A stretch of DNA of 41,480 nucleotides. Origin: Alloalcanivorax gelatiniphagus. Its GTDB lineage: Bacteria; Pseudomonadota; Gammaproteobacteria; Pseudomonadales; Alcanivoracaceae. The position numbers and the translations under genes were made by a program. Of the stretch, positions 32,642-40,787 are shown in pieces (the stretch's first letter is position 1; every line of letters begins with the position of its first letter). The notes under the pieces are model-generated. The model searched no databases. It was not told where the DNA came from and saw only the letters and a list, made by a program, of their open reading frames with translations. Location: contig NZ_VCQT01000024.1 in NCBI RefSeq assembly GCF_005938655.1, positions 1 to 41,480 of the forward strand, in the 5' to 3' direction.

Positions 32642-34243
32642 TCAGACCCGGCCGGGGTAGCCGGTGATCTGACGAATGGCCCGGTACAGGGGTCCCAGGC
32701 GCGGATACAGGCGGCGGTAAACCCGCCGGTAGAGTTGGTCGTAGAGGGCGGTCTCCGCCGGGCGCGGATCGAAACGGCGGCCGGGCCGGGTCATGGCCGC
32801 CACGGCGGCGGCATGGTCGTCGAACAGCCCGGCGCCCACCGCCGCGTTGATGGCGGCGCCCAGCCCGGAGGTCTCGAAGGTGTGCGGGCGCACCGCCGGC
32901 AGCCCGAACAGGTCGGCGGTGATCTGCATCACCGCGTCGCTCTGGGAGCCACCGCCGGACACCAGCAGCCGCCGCACCGGGGTGCGGTTGCGCTTTTCCA
33001 GGCGCTCGCGGCCTTCGCGCAGGGCATAGGCGATGCCCTCGATAATGGCCCGGTACAGATGGGCGCGGGTGTGCACGTCGCCGAAGCCGATGATGGCGCC
33101 CTTGGCCTCCGGCCCGGGAACCCGCACCCCCGGGTTCCAGAACGGCTGCAGGGTCAGCCCCAGGGCCCCCGGCGGTGACGCCTCCAGAAGCTGTTCGAAC
33201 AGCTGCTCCGCCGGCACCCCCAACTGCTCCGCCTGGCGCACTTCCTCGGCGGCGAACTGCTGCTTGAACCAGTTCACCATCCAGTAGCCGCGCTGCACGA
33301 TGATCTCCGAGTTATAGCGGCCCGGGGCGGCGGCGCCGTAGGCCGGCACGAACGGGATCGGCTCCACATAGGCGGCGTTGCAGGTGTTGAAGGTGGCGGT
33401 GGTGCCGTAGCTGAGGTGGCCGGTGTCCGGCTCGAAGGCGCCGGAGCCAAGCACTTCACAGGCTTTGTCGGCGCCGCAGGCGATCAGCGGCAGCCCGGCG
33501 GGGATGCCGGTGTCGGCGGCGGCGGCCTCGGTGATGGCCCCCAGGGGCCGGCCCGGCGGCACCAGCTCCGGCAGCTGCTCACGGCGCACCCGCAGGGCGT
33601 GCCATTTCATGTCGCCGGGGGACGCCCAGCACTGCTTCTTGTAGTCAAACGGCAGATAGCCCACCTGGCTGGCGGTGCAATCCCGGCGCTGGCCGCACAG
33701 CCGCCAGGTCAGGTAGCCGGACAGCAGCAGGTAGGAATCGGTGCGCGCCCACAGGTCCGGTTCCTGGGCGGCCAGCCAGTTGCATTCCGCCTTGGCCTGG
33801 AACTGGCGCAGGGTCTCGCCCTGCCCCAGGGCCGCCACCGGCCAGCGCCAGTACGCCGGCAGCCGGGGATAGTCGTCGGTGCGGCGCTGGTCCAGCCAGA
33901 TCACCACCGGGCGCAGCGGCGTCATCGCCTGATCCAGGCACACCACCGAGGCGCGCTGGGTGGTCAGAGCCACCGCCACCACCCGCTGGCGCAGCTCGCC
34001 GTGCGTCTCCCACAGGCCCTGGCAGGCCAGGCTCAGCTGCCGCCAGAAGTAGTCCGCGTGCTGTTCCGCGTGGCCGGGGCCACCGTCCCGGTAGGGCTGG
34101 ATCGGCTGCTGGTAGCGGCCCACCAGTTCACCGCTGGCGTCGAACAGCATGGCCCGGCTGCTTTGCGTGCCCTGGTCCAGCGCCAGCAGCAGCGGCGCGC
34201 CGGAGCCCGGCCGGTTGGCGCTGCCGCTCACATTGCCGCTCAC
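32642..34243 (-). CDS. FGGY-family carbohydrate kinase, glycerol-kinase-like
   Basis: A 533-residue FGGY kinase with two ribonuclease-H-like ATPase halves. Phosphate-binding LALDQGTQSSRAMLFD is near residue 20, and the catalytic base is Asp259 in ACGADKACEVLG. The adenosine-binding LVSGGGSQSDAVMQITADLF is in the second half. Compared with GlpK, the Arg/Glu pair NQRE that binds glycerol is TQRA here (R97, A98): the glutamate is lost, while Trp116 in VIWLDQRRT is kept. This argues for a substrate other than free glycerol. I chose GTG 34243, which overlaps the GlpD-like stop as GTGA, the last gene of a three-gene operon. The C-terminus is longer than GlpK with a basic YRRVYRRLYPRLGP stretch. Confidence 0.85.
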   Translation of the reverse strand: MSGNVSGSANRPGSGAPLLLALDQGTQSSRAMLFDASGELVGRYQQPIQPYRDGGPGHAEQHADYFWRQLSLACQGLWETHGELRQRVVAVALTTQRASVVCLDQAMTPLRPVVIWLDQRRTDDYPRLPAYWRWPVAALGQGETLRQFQAKAECNWLAAQEPDLWARTDSYLLLSGYLTWRLCGQRRDCTASQVGYLPFDYKKQCWASPGDMKWHALRVRREQLPELVPPGRPLGAITEAAAADTGIPAGLPLIACGADKACEVLGSGAFEPDTGHLSYGTTATFNTCNAAYVEPIPFVPAYGAAAPGRYNSEIIVQRGYWMVNWFKQQFAAEEVRQAEQLGVPAEQLFEQLLEASPPGALGLTLQPFWNPGVRVPGPEAKGAIIGFGDVHTRAHLYRAIIEGIAYALREGRERLEKRNRTPVRRLLVSGGGSQSDAVMQITADLFGLPAVRPHTFETSGLGAAINAAVGAGLFDDHAAAVAAMTRPGRRFDPRPAETALYDQLYRRVYRRLYPRLGPLYRAIRQITGYPGRV

Positions 34244-35775
34244 GCCGCCGCCCGCTCCGCCGGCGGCACCCCGTAGAAGCGCTCGCGCAGTTCCTGGTAG
34301 CGGCTCCATTCCTGTTCCCAGCGGGCCTGGTCCCAGCCCAGGATCTCACCGGTGAGCGCTTGCAGGCGCGGTGCCAGGGCGGCGCCGCCGTCCCGGCGCA
34401 GCAGGCCCAGGCGGGTGCGCCGCAGCAGCAGGTCGTCCAGGTGCACCACCGCCTCGTTTTCCAGCATCCAGCGAATCAGGGCGTCGTCGTCCTGGTTGCC
34501 GTGCAGGAACTGGTCCACCTGCAGCGGCGCCTCCGGCAACGGCCGGAACATGGGCGCGTTGCTGCGCCGGGCCCGGCGTGCCGCGCGGGCGTCCAGCAGG
34601 CCGGCGGCGGCCAGGGCGTCCAGGGCGATCAGGCGGAAAGTAGTGAGCTTGCCGCCACTCACCGTGACCACGCCGTTGCCCTGCCACACCGCATGGTCGC
34701 GGCGCTCCTTGGAGGGCGCCCGGTCGCCGGGCTTGCCGGCGGCCGCTTTGCGGGCGGCGTCGGAGGCGATCACCGGGCGCACCCCGGCCATGGTGGAGAG
34801 CACATCCTGGCGGCCCAGGGCGGCGCCGGGAAACTGGCTGTTGATCAGCTCCAGCAGGTAGTCCACTTCGCCGGCGCTGGCGCTGGCTTCCAGGTCCAGA
34901 TCGTCGCCGTGGTCCAGGTCGGTGGTGCCCACGCAGGTGACCCCCTCCCAGGGGAACACGAACACCGGCCGGCCATCCCGGGGGTGCATTACCGTCAGGC
35001 AGTCGTCCACCGGCAGCCGCGCCGGGTCCACGAACAGATGGCTGCCACGCAGCGGCCGGATACGCGGCGGCGTGCCCGGCTCCGGCGCCCCCAGCCGGTC
35101 GGCCCAGGCGCCGGTGGCGTTGATCACCACCGGCGCGCTGAGGGTGGCGCGCTCGCCGCTGACCCGGTCTTCCACGGTCAGCTGGGTGCGGTCGCCCTCC
35201 CGGCGGGCGTCCAGGGCCTGGGTGTAATTAAGGCTCTCGCCGCCCAGGCGGGCGGCTTCCAGCAGGCAGCGGATCACCAGGCGGCAGTCGTCGGTGAGCG
35301 CGTCGGTGTAGCTCATGGCGCCGCTCAGGCCGGTGGCGTCCAGGCCCGGCACCCGCGCCAGCAGTTCCCGGCGGGGCACGAAACGGTGGTCACGGATGCC
35401 GGCCAGGAAGTCGTACAGGGACAGCACCGCGGTCATCGGCCAGCGGCCGGGAAATTTGCCCTTGCGCAGGGGAAACAGGTAGGTGGCCCGTTCCACCAGG
35501 CCGGGCAGATCGCGCAGCAGCCGCTCGCGCTCGCGCAGGGCGTCGCGGGTCAGGCGCACATCGCCCTGGGCGATATAGCGAAGACCGCCGTGGACCATCT
35601 TCGAGGAGCGGCTGGAGGTGCCCCAGGCGAAGTCCCGCTGCTCCAGCAGCAGCACCTTGTGGCCCTGGCGCGCCGCCTCCAGCAGCACCCCGGCGCCGGT
35701 GATACCACCGCCCACCACGATCAGATCCCATTGCCGTTCCGCCAGTGTGGCCAGCGCCGGACGTGCTCCCAGCAT
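34240..35775 (-). CDS. GlpD-like FAD glycerol-3-phosphate dehydrogenase/oxidase
   Basis: A 511-residue DAO-type flavoprotein. The FAD dinucleotide-binding motif is IVVGGGITGAGVLLEAARQG (residues 19-38). Then come WGTSSRSSKMVHGGLRY, which matches the GlpD SSKLIHGGLRYL element, STMAGVRPV with the phosphate-binding Arg, and VSGGKLTTFRL near the end of the FAD domain, all landmarks of GlpD. It would oxidise sn-glycerol-3-phosphate, or a substituted form, to the ketone at the membrane and feed electrons to quinone. The start at ATG 35775 lies 3 bp after the AGPS-like stop with GGAGGA upstream. The C-terminal cap (about 385-511) is less conserved. Classic glpD is usually beside glpK, glpF or glpR, none of which is here, so it may be a paralogue. 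Confidence 0.88.
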   Translation of the reverse strand: MLGARPALATLAERQWDLIVVGGGITGAGVLLEAARQGHKVLLLEQRDFAWGTSSRSSKMVHGGLRYIAQGDVRLTRDALRERERLLRDLPGLVERATYLFPLRKGKFPGRWPMTAVLSLYDFLAGIRDHRFVPRRELLARVPGLDATGLSGAMSYTDALTDDCRLVIRCLLEAARLGGESLNYTQALDARREGDRTQLTVEDRVSGERATLSAPVVINATGAWADRLGAPEPGTPPRIRPLRGSHLFVDPARLPVDDCLTVMHPRDGRPVFVFPWEGVTCVGTTDLDHGDDLDLEASASAGEVDYLLELINSQFPGAALGRQDVLSTMAGVRPVIASDAARKAAAGKPGDRAPSKERRDHAVWQGNGVVTVSGGKLTTFRLIALDALAAAGLLDARAARRARRSNAPMFRPLPEAPLQVDQFLHGNQDDDALIRWMLENEAVVHLDDLLLRRTRLGLLRRDGGAALAPRLQALTGEILGWDQARWEQEWSRYQELRERFYGVPPAERAAA

Positions 35776-35778
35776 GTG

Positions 35779-37374
35779 TCAGTCCTCCAGCAGGCAGCCC
35801 GGATTGAGCCGCCCTTGCGGGTCAAAATGTGTGATCAGGCCGCGTATCGCCGCCAGACCCTGCTCGCCTTTTTCGTGCCCCAGCCAGGGGGCGTGGTCGC
35901 GGCCCACCCCGTGCTGGTGGCTGATGGTGCCGCCGTGTTCCACGATGGCGTCGCTGGCGGCGCTCTTCATCGCCCACCAGCGCCGCCGGGTGCTCTGGTA
36001 ATCCTCCGAACACCGGAACACATAGGTGGTATAGATACTGGAACCTTGCGCATACAAATGCGACAGATGCGTGAATACGTGGGCCCGCTCGCCCTCCCCG
36101 GCGTGCTCCCGCAGGGCCTTTTCGATGGCCGCCACGGTGTCCGGCACCCGCGCCCAGTCCACGCAGGTTTCCAGGGTATCCACCGCGTAGCCCTGTTCCC
36201 AGAGGCCGTGGCGCAGATACGGCGAGCGGAAGCGGGCCTCCTCCCATTTGCGGCCCAGCACCCGGCCGGTGGTGACGCCGCCGGCGGCGCGCAGATAACG
36301 GCGCGCTTCGCCGAGGGCGTGGCGGCAATGGCGCCGGTCACCGGTGACCCCGAAGGTGACCATGCATTTTCCGTCCAGGGGCTGGCCGCGCCAGGACAGA
36401 TACCGATGCAGAGCGCTCACCAGCCGCTCGTGGCCGGCCAGGGTCAGTTGGGTGCGGGTCTCCTCCGGGTTGGAGACGCGCACCATGGACAGCGGCACCC
36501 GCTCCTGCACCAGCCGCCGGGCCAGGGCCACGGCGCTGGCCCAGTCCGGCATGAAGGCCACATGGAACTGTTCGTCCCGGGGGGCGGCGCTGACCCGCAC
36601 CTTGACCTCGGTGATCACCCCCAGGCGCCCCTCCGAGCCCATCACCATTTCGCGCAGGTCCGGCCCGGCGGAGGACGCCGGAATGGTGGGCAGCTCCAGG
36701 GTTCCCCGTGGCGTCTCCACCCGGCCGCCGGCGAACAGCTGCTCGATGCGGCCGTAGGCCAGGGACTGCTGGCCACTGGAACGGCTGGCCACCCAGCCGC
36801 CCAGGGTGGACAGCTCCCAGGACTGGGGATAGTGGCCGAGCCGGTAGCCCCGCTCCTTCAGTTGCCGCTCCACCTCCGGGCCCGGCGTGCCGGCGCCGAA
36901 GGTGGCCAGGCGGCTGTCTTCGTCCAACGCCAGCAGGCGGTTCATCCTGGCCAGGCTCAGGGTCAGCACCGGCCGCTCGCCGGCGGGCGGATTGATATGG
37001 CCGGCCACCGAGGTGCCGCCACCGTAGGCGATCAGGCGCACGTCCTGTTGCTGGCACCAGTCCAGCAGCTCGCGGACCTGGTCGCCGTGCTCGGGAAAGG
37101 CGACGCCGTCGGGAAACACCTGGACCTGGCCGGAGCGCAACGCCAGCCAGTCCGCCAGGCTCTGACCCCGGGCATGGCGCACGCGGGTCTCCGCGTCGGT
37201 ATCGATCAGCGGGTGCGGCGGCAGCCGGCTGGCCGGCACCCGGGCCAGCACCGATTCCAGGCTGGCGTCCGGCAGCGGCCGTCCCGGCCCCAGGGTCTGG
37301 CGCAGAAAGGCCGCCCCGGCCGGTTTCAGCGGATAGTCGTTGGCGCTGTCGCCCCAGCCGTTCCAGCGTCTCAT
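35779..37374 (-). CDS. FAD-binding oxidase similar to alkylglycerone-phosphate synthase (AGPS)
   Basis: A 531-residue VAO/PCMH-type flavoprotein. It starts MRRWNGWGDSANDYPLKPAG, like the MKWNGWGYNDSKF of animal AGPS. The FAD-binding domain has AYGGGTSVAGHINPP (116-130), GHYPQSWELSTLGGWVASR (180-198) and MGSEGRLGVITEVKVRVS (245-262), and the C-terminal motif GGTISHQHGVGRDHAPWL (481-498) matches the animal AGPS SHHHGVG segment with one histidine replaced by Gln. In eukaryotes AGPS swaps the acyl chain of acyl-dihydroxyacetone phosphate for a fatty alcohol, making the ether bond of plasmalogens. A D-lactate-dehydrogenase-type oxidase is the alternative. First gene of the operon; GAGGAGAG lies before ATG 37374. 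Confidence 0.85.
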   Translation of the reverse strand: MRRWNGWGDSANDYPLKPAGAAFLRQTLGPGRPLPDASLESVLARVPASRLPPHPLIDTDAETRVRHARGQSLADWLALRSGQVQVFPDGVAFPEHGDQVRELLDWCQQQDVRLIAYGGGTSVAGHINPPAGERPVLTLSLARMNRLLALDEDSRLATFGAGTPGPEVERQLKERGYRLGHYPQSWELSTLGGWVASRSSGQQSLAYGRIEQLFAGGRVETPRGTLELPTIPASSAGPDLREMVMGSEGRLGVITEVKVRVSAAPRDEQFHVAFMPDWASAVALARRLVQERVPLSMVRVSNPEETRTQLTLAGHERLVSALHRYLSWRGQPLDGKCMVTFGVTGDRRHCRHALGEARRYLRAAGGVTTGRVLGRKWEEARFRSPYLRHGLWEQGYAVDTLETCVDWARVPDTVAAIEKALREHAGEGERAHVFTHLSHLYAQGSSIYTTYVFRCSEDYQSTRRRWWAMKSAASDAIVEHGGTISHQHGVGRDHAPWLGHEKGEQGLAAIRGLITHFDPQGRLNPGCLLED

Positions 37375-37528
37375 GCGGATTGCTCTCCTCGATTCACGGG
37401 CCAACGGACATGGTAGCCGGCGGCGCCCGACCTTTCACTGGCCCTGGCGGACACCAATGGACTTTTCAGGACAGCGTGCCCGGCGGCCAGCATATCGTGA
37501 CGCCGGTCGCTATTCGCGGGTACGCGAC

Positions 37529-37557
37529 TTTACCGATTTTTACCGGCTCACTATGGT
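37529..37557 (+). promoter_or_regulatory. Candidate sigma70 promoter for yiaD
   Basis: TTTACC (37529-37534), a 17-bp spacer and TATGGT (37552-37557) lie about 60 bp ahead of the lipoprotein start, in the 244-bp divergent gap to the AGPS-like gene (37375-37618). The rest of that gap shows no gene. No clear promoter for the AGPS operon was recognised. Confidence 0.45.
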
Positions 37558-37618
37558 TTCGCCCGTTCGCTGGGCTAAGGTATGGCGGACGGAATCAAAA
37601 TGAATCAGAGGAGCGACA

Positions 37619-38284
37619 ATGAAACGTCTTGCGGGAAGCTTGATGCTGGCGGGGGCGGTAACGCTGGCCGGCTGTAGCACCATCAATCCTTACACTGGTG
37701 AAAAGCAGACCTCGAAGGCCGGCGCCGGCGCCGCCATCGGCGCGGTGAGCGGTGCCCTGATCGGTATCGCCACCTCGGACAGCGCCAAGCAGCGCAAAGA
37801 GCGCGCCCTGGCCGGCGCGGGCATCGGCGCCATCGCCGGCGGCGGCGTGGGCTACTACATGGACGTACAGGAAGCCAAGCTGCGCCAGAAGCTGGAAGGC
37901 ACCGGCGTTTCGGTAACCCGGAACGGCGACCGCATCATCCTGAACATGCCCGGCAACATCACCTTCGCCACCGACTCCACTGACGTGCAGAGCAACTTCC
38001 GCCCGGTGCTGGATTCCGTGGCCGAAGTGCTGAAGGAATACAAATCCACCATGGTCCAGGTGGCCGGTCACACCGACAGCACCGGTGGCGAGCGCTACAA
38101 CCTGCTGCTCTCCCAGCAACGGGCCCAGGCCGTGTCCCAGGTCCTTCAGGGCTTCGGCGTGCAGGCCGTGCGCATCGATACGGTGGGCTTCGGCGAAACC
38201 CAGCCGGTGGCCGACAACGGCACCGCCAATGGCCGCCAGCAAAACCGTCGTGTGGAACTGACGTTGATTCCGTACGAGGGCTGA
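37619..38284 (+). CDS. yiaD: OmpA-family lipoprotein YiaD
   Basis: A 221-residue outer-membrane lipoprotein. The signal peptide ends in the lipobox LAGC (Cys19). Residues 30-85 form a glycine-zipper segment (AGAGAAIGAVSGALIGIATS and ALAGAGIGAIAGGGVGYYMD). The OmpA C-terminal peptidoglycan-binding domain follows (about 110-221), with ITFATDSTDVQSNFRPVLDS, VAGHTDSTGGERYNLLLSQQ and NGRQQNRRVELT. GVGYYMDVQEAKLRQKLEGT and the following GVSVTRNGDRIILNMPGN are close to E. coli YiaD, hence the name. It tethers the outer membrane to peptidoglycan. GAGGAG lies just before ATG 37619. Confidence 0.93.
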   Translation: MKRLAGSLMLAGAVTLAGCSTINPYTGEKQTSKAGAGAAIGAVSGALIGIATSDSAKQRKERALAGAGIGAIAGGGVGYYMDVQEAKLRQKLEGTGVSVTRNGDRIILNMPGNITFATDSTDVQSNFRPVLDSVAEVLKEYKSTMVQVAGHTDSTGGERYNLLLSQQRAQAVSQVLQGFGVQAVRIDTVGFGETQPVADNGTANGRQQNRRVELTLIPYEG

Positions 38285-38292
38285 ACGACGTG

Positions 38293-38319
38293 GGAGCCGC
38301 CCCACCCCGGGGCGGTTCC
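38293..38319 (+). terminator. Hairpin after yiaD
   Basis: GGAGCCGCCCC (38293-38303) pairs with GGGGCGGTTCC (38309-38319) with one G-T pair and a 5-base loop, starting 8 bp after the yiaD stop. There is no T run, so it may stop transcription only weakly. Confidence 0.5.
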
Positions 38320-38334
38320 GATCACCCAGTTACA

Positions 38335-38396
38335 AGTTGAAAGTTAAAAGTTAAAAGGAAAAACCCTCCACGGAGCCGCCCTTTTAACTTTCAACT
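38335..38396. repeat. AT-rich inverted repeat beyond the MFS gene
   Basis: AGTTGAAAGTTAAAAG (38335-38350) is exactly inverted at 38381-38396, and both arms continue with degenerate AGTTAAAAG and TTTAAACTTTCAACT repeats (to 38410). It is strikingly AT-rich in a GC-rich genome. It lies between convergent yiaD and the MFS gene and overlaps the 3' end of the latter. Confidence 0.8.
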
Positions 38397-38404
38397 TTAA
38401 ACTT

Positions 38405-39652
38405 TCAACTCCCCTCTACTTCCTTCTTCTTGACCCGCAACCGCCAAACCAACACCGCCAACGGAACCATCAACACCACCACCAACATATACGGAAACCG
38501 GTGGTCCACGGCGTAGAGGCTGGTGCCCACCAACGGCCCGAGCACGAACCCCAGAGACGGACAGGCGCTGGCCAGGCCGGCCACCCTGCCCTGTTCTTCA
38601 TTGGATACCCGCAGGCTGGCCAGGGCCATGATCGCCGGCATGCCGAAGCCGATGCCCAGGCCCACCAGCATCACCGCCGCGGTCATGCCGACCCGGTTGT
38701 CGAACATCCACAGCAGCGCCGCGCCCAGGCCGATGGCGGGTACCGCCACCGCCAGCAGCGCCAGGGCCGGGGCGCGCAGCCATTGCACCACCAGCAACTG
38801 CCCGAGCAGGGAGGTCACCGCCGCCGCCATCATGGTGGTGCCCAGGGCGCCGGCGGCTTCCGCCGGGGTCATGTGCAGCGCATCCTGGAACAGAAAGCCC
38901 AGGGTCTGCTGGATCAGCGCCAGGCACATGAACAGCACCACGCCGGTGATCAGCAGGTCCCGGAAGCGGCGGTCGCCGTAGGCGCGCAGCCCGGTGGCCA
39001 GCACCGCCCGGACCCGCTGGTCCGCCGGTTGGCCCCGGTACGGCGACGGCGGCAGAAACAGCAGCACGGTGAGCGCCATCAGCCCCACCAGCGCCGCCAC
39101 CAGGTACAGCGGCAGCACCAGGGACACGGCGGCCAGCAGGCCGCCCACGCCGGGGCCCAGCACCGTGCCCAGGTTGTTGGCGGCACCGATGCGCGCCATG
39201 CCCCGGGTACGGGCCTCCGGGGTGGTGATGTCGGCGGTGTAGGCCGCCGCCGCCGGCGGCGTGGCGGCCATGATCAGGGCCTGGGCCATGCGCGCCACCA
39301 CCAGCAGCGTGAGCAGGCCGCCGCCGAGCAGAACCTGATTCAGGCCCAGGTGGAAGATCACGCCGAACACCAGGGTGCCCAGGGCGTAGCCGCTCAGACC
39401 GATAATCAGCACCGGCCGGCGGCCGCGCAGCTCGCTCAGGTAACCCCAGATCGGACTGGCCAGGGCGAACGCCAGGGACGAACAGCTGATGATCAGCCCC
39501 ACCTGCACCTCCGCCAGCCCGGCGGCGCGGCCCAGGGACGGCAGCAGAATGAACACCAGGGTCTGGCCCAGGGCGGTGACCCCCACCGCGCCCAGCAGCA
39601 GGGCCTGGGTGAGGCCCGGGGCGAGCGTGGGAACGATGGGGAAACGGGGCAC
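38405..39652 (-). CDS. MFS transporter
   Basis: A 415-residue, 12-helix major facilitator. Motif A is GYLSELRGRRPVLIIG. TPPAAAAYTADITTPEARTR and GAANNLGTVLGPGVGG fit the drug:proton antiporter DHA1/TetA-like group. The C-terminal half includes SNEEQGRVAGLASACPSLGF, a loop 10-11 motif. The substrate is unknown. I chose GTG 39652 because AGGAG lies six bases upstream; the TTG seven codons earlier has no ribosome site. A short imperfect inverted repeat lies upstream of it and another overlaps its 3' end. Confidence 0.88.
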   Translation of the reverse strand: MPRFPIVPTLAPGLTQALLLGAVGVTALGQTLVFILLPSLGRAAGLAEVQVGLIISCSSLAFALASPIWGYLSELRGRRPVLIIGLSGYALGTLVFGVIFHLGLNQVLLGGGLLTLLVVARMAQALIMAATPPAAAAYTADITTPEARTRGMARIGAANNLGTVLGPGVGGLLAAVSLVLPLYLVAALVGLMALTVLLFLPPSPYRGQPADQRVRAVLATGLRAYGDRRFRDLLITGVVLFMCLALIQQTLGFLFQDALHMTPAEAAGALGTTMMAAAVTSLLGQLLVVQWLRAPALALLAVAVPAIGLGAALLWMFDNRVGMTAAVMLVGLGIGFGMPAIMALASLRVSNEEQGRVAGLASACPSLGFVLGPLVGTSLYAVDHRFPYMLVVVLMVPLAVLVWRLRVKKKEVEGS

Positions 39653-39685
39653 TTGGGACTCCTGGTATGGCAAGGAACGATTCAG

Positions 39686-39754
39686 GATACAGGCTGCAGG
39701 ATACAGGGAATGGCATGGCGCCGGCCCTTCACCCTGTACCCTTCACCCTGTATC
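39686..39754. repeat. Imperfect inverted repeat made of GATACAGG units
   Basis: The left arm 39686-39708 and right arm 39732-39754 match as inverted copies at 20 of 23 positions. The left arm itself contains two GATACAGG units in tandem (GATACAGG, CTGCAG, GATACAGGG). It lies in the 121-bp gap between the thioesterase stop and the MFS start, similar in build to the AT-rich repeat at the other end of the MFS gene. Confidence 0.8.
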
Positions 39755-39773
39755 GCGGCCGCGAGGCCGCCGG

Positions 39774-40226
39774 TCAGTTGTTTTCTTCGGATAGCAAGAA
39801 ATGGGCCCGGGCGATGGTGATGGGCTCCTCCCGACGTTTCTGCCAGGCGCTGATATGCACATTGGCGATGCGCCGGCCCAGCCGGGTGACGCGGCATTCC
39901 GCGAAGGTATCGCGGAACAGGCCGGCGCGCAGATAGTCGATGGTGAAATCGATGGTCTTCGGCACCTTGGGCTCGCCCATCTCCAGCAGAATGAAGATGA
40001 TCGCCGCTTGCTCCATGAAGCCGGCCACGGCGCCGCCGTGCAGCGCGGGCAAGGTGGGGTTGCCAATATTCTCCGGGTTTTTCGGCAGAATAAAGGTGAG
40101 TTCCTCGCCCTGGGCACGCACCTCGATGCCGAGGAAACGGGCGTAGGGTACCCGGTCGATCAGGTCCTGGTGGGCGGCTTCGCCCTTGCGGCAGGCCTCG
40201 ATAAGGGCTTTCAGACTGTTGGTCAT
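39774..40226 (-). CDS. PaaI-type hotdog thioesterase (second of pair)
   Basis: A 150-residue acyl-CoA thioesterase of the PaaI hotdog family. The fold shows FLGIEVRAQGEELTFILP, then PTLPALHGGAVAGFMEQAA with the HGG motif that lies on the hotdog helix at the active site, IDFTIDYLRAG and RVTRLGRRIANVHIS. The catalytic acidic residue is probably the Glu in FMEQAA. The substrate is unknown. ATG 40226 overlaps the preceding gene's stop by one base (TGATG), so translation is coupled. Confidence 0.88.
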   Translation of the reverse strand: MTNSLKALIEACRKGEAAHQDLIDRVPYARFLGIEVRAQGEELTFILPKNPENIGNPTLPALHGGAVAGFMEQAAIIFILLEMGEPKVPKTIDFTIDYLRAGLFRDTFAECRVTRLGRRIANVHISAWQKRREEPITIARAHFLLSEENN

Positions 40227-40696
40227 CAGGATACCACCCGACCTTTCTTATCCAGTTTCATGCGCGTGTAGGTGGCCAGGGCGGTGGCCACCGGCTCGCC
40301 GTCTTCCTTGCCCTCTTCCCAGGTGGTCAGCCGCACGAAGGTGACGTGCTCGGTGAGCCGGTAGCAGCTGGCATGGCACACCACCGCCTTGCCCGGAGTG
40401 GGCGCGTGCAGGTGATCGACCCGGAAGTCGATGGTCGGGGTGATTTCGAAGTTGGGGAACAGACGGCAGCTGTTCGCCATGCCGCCGGCCTGGTCCATCA
40501 TGGCGAAGATGGCGCCGCCGTGCAGTACCCCGGTGTCCGGGTTACCGACCAGGTCCTCGCGCCAGGGCAGGCGCACGCGCACCCCGTCCTCCTCGGCGCT
40601 GAGCACTTCCATGCCCAGGTTACGGGAATGTCTCACCGTTTCCAGGGAGCGGTTGCAAACGTCCATTCGGGTGTAGGGAATGCTGGTATCCGTCAC
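40226..40696 (-). CDS. PaaI-type hotdog thioesterase (first of pair)
   Basis: A second thioesterase of the same family, 156 residues, with LGMEVLSAEEDGVRVRLPWR, GNPDTGVLHGGAIFAMMDQA, IDFRVDHLHAPTPG and FVRLTTWEEG. The HGG helix and the acidic residue (Asp in MMDQA) are present. It forms an operon with the next gene and is divergent from the PhaC-like gene. The start is uncertain: GTG 40696 is used; TTG 40705 and ATG 40666 are in frame, and none has a clear ribosome site. Tandem thioesterases with similar but distinct active-site residues (Asp here, Glu in the partner) suggest two substrates or a heteromer. Confidence 0.85.
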   Translation of the reverse strand: MTDTSIPYTRMDVCNRSLETVRHSRNLGMEVLSAEEDGVRVRLPWREDLVGNPDTGVLHGGAIFAMMDQAGGMANSCRLFPNFEITPTIDFRVDHLHAPTPGKAVVCHASCYRLTEHVTFVRLTTWEEGKEDGEPVATALATYTRMKLDKKGRVVS

Positions 40697-40787
40697 GGGG
40701 GCCAATGCTCGGTTATTGCGGGCACGGCAAGATTACCGCCTTGTCAGTACAGCTTCAATTCCGCACACGTTCAATTGGCGAGGATGC

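Noticed and set aside
34360-37416. A 1018-codon open frame antisense to the GlpD-like and AGPS-like genes
   Set aside because: It is a shadow of high-GC codon use on the real strand: low-complexity, rich in Gln, His, Gly and Ala, with no family motif, while the opposite strand encodes two recognisable enzymes.
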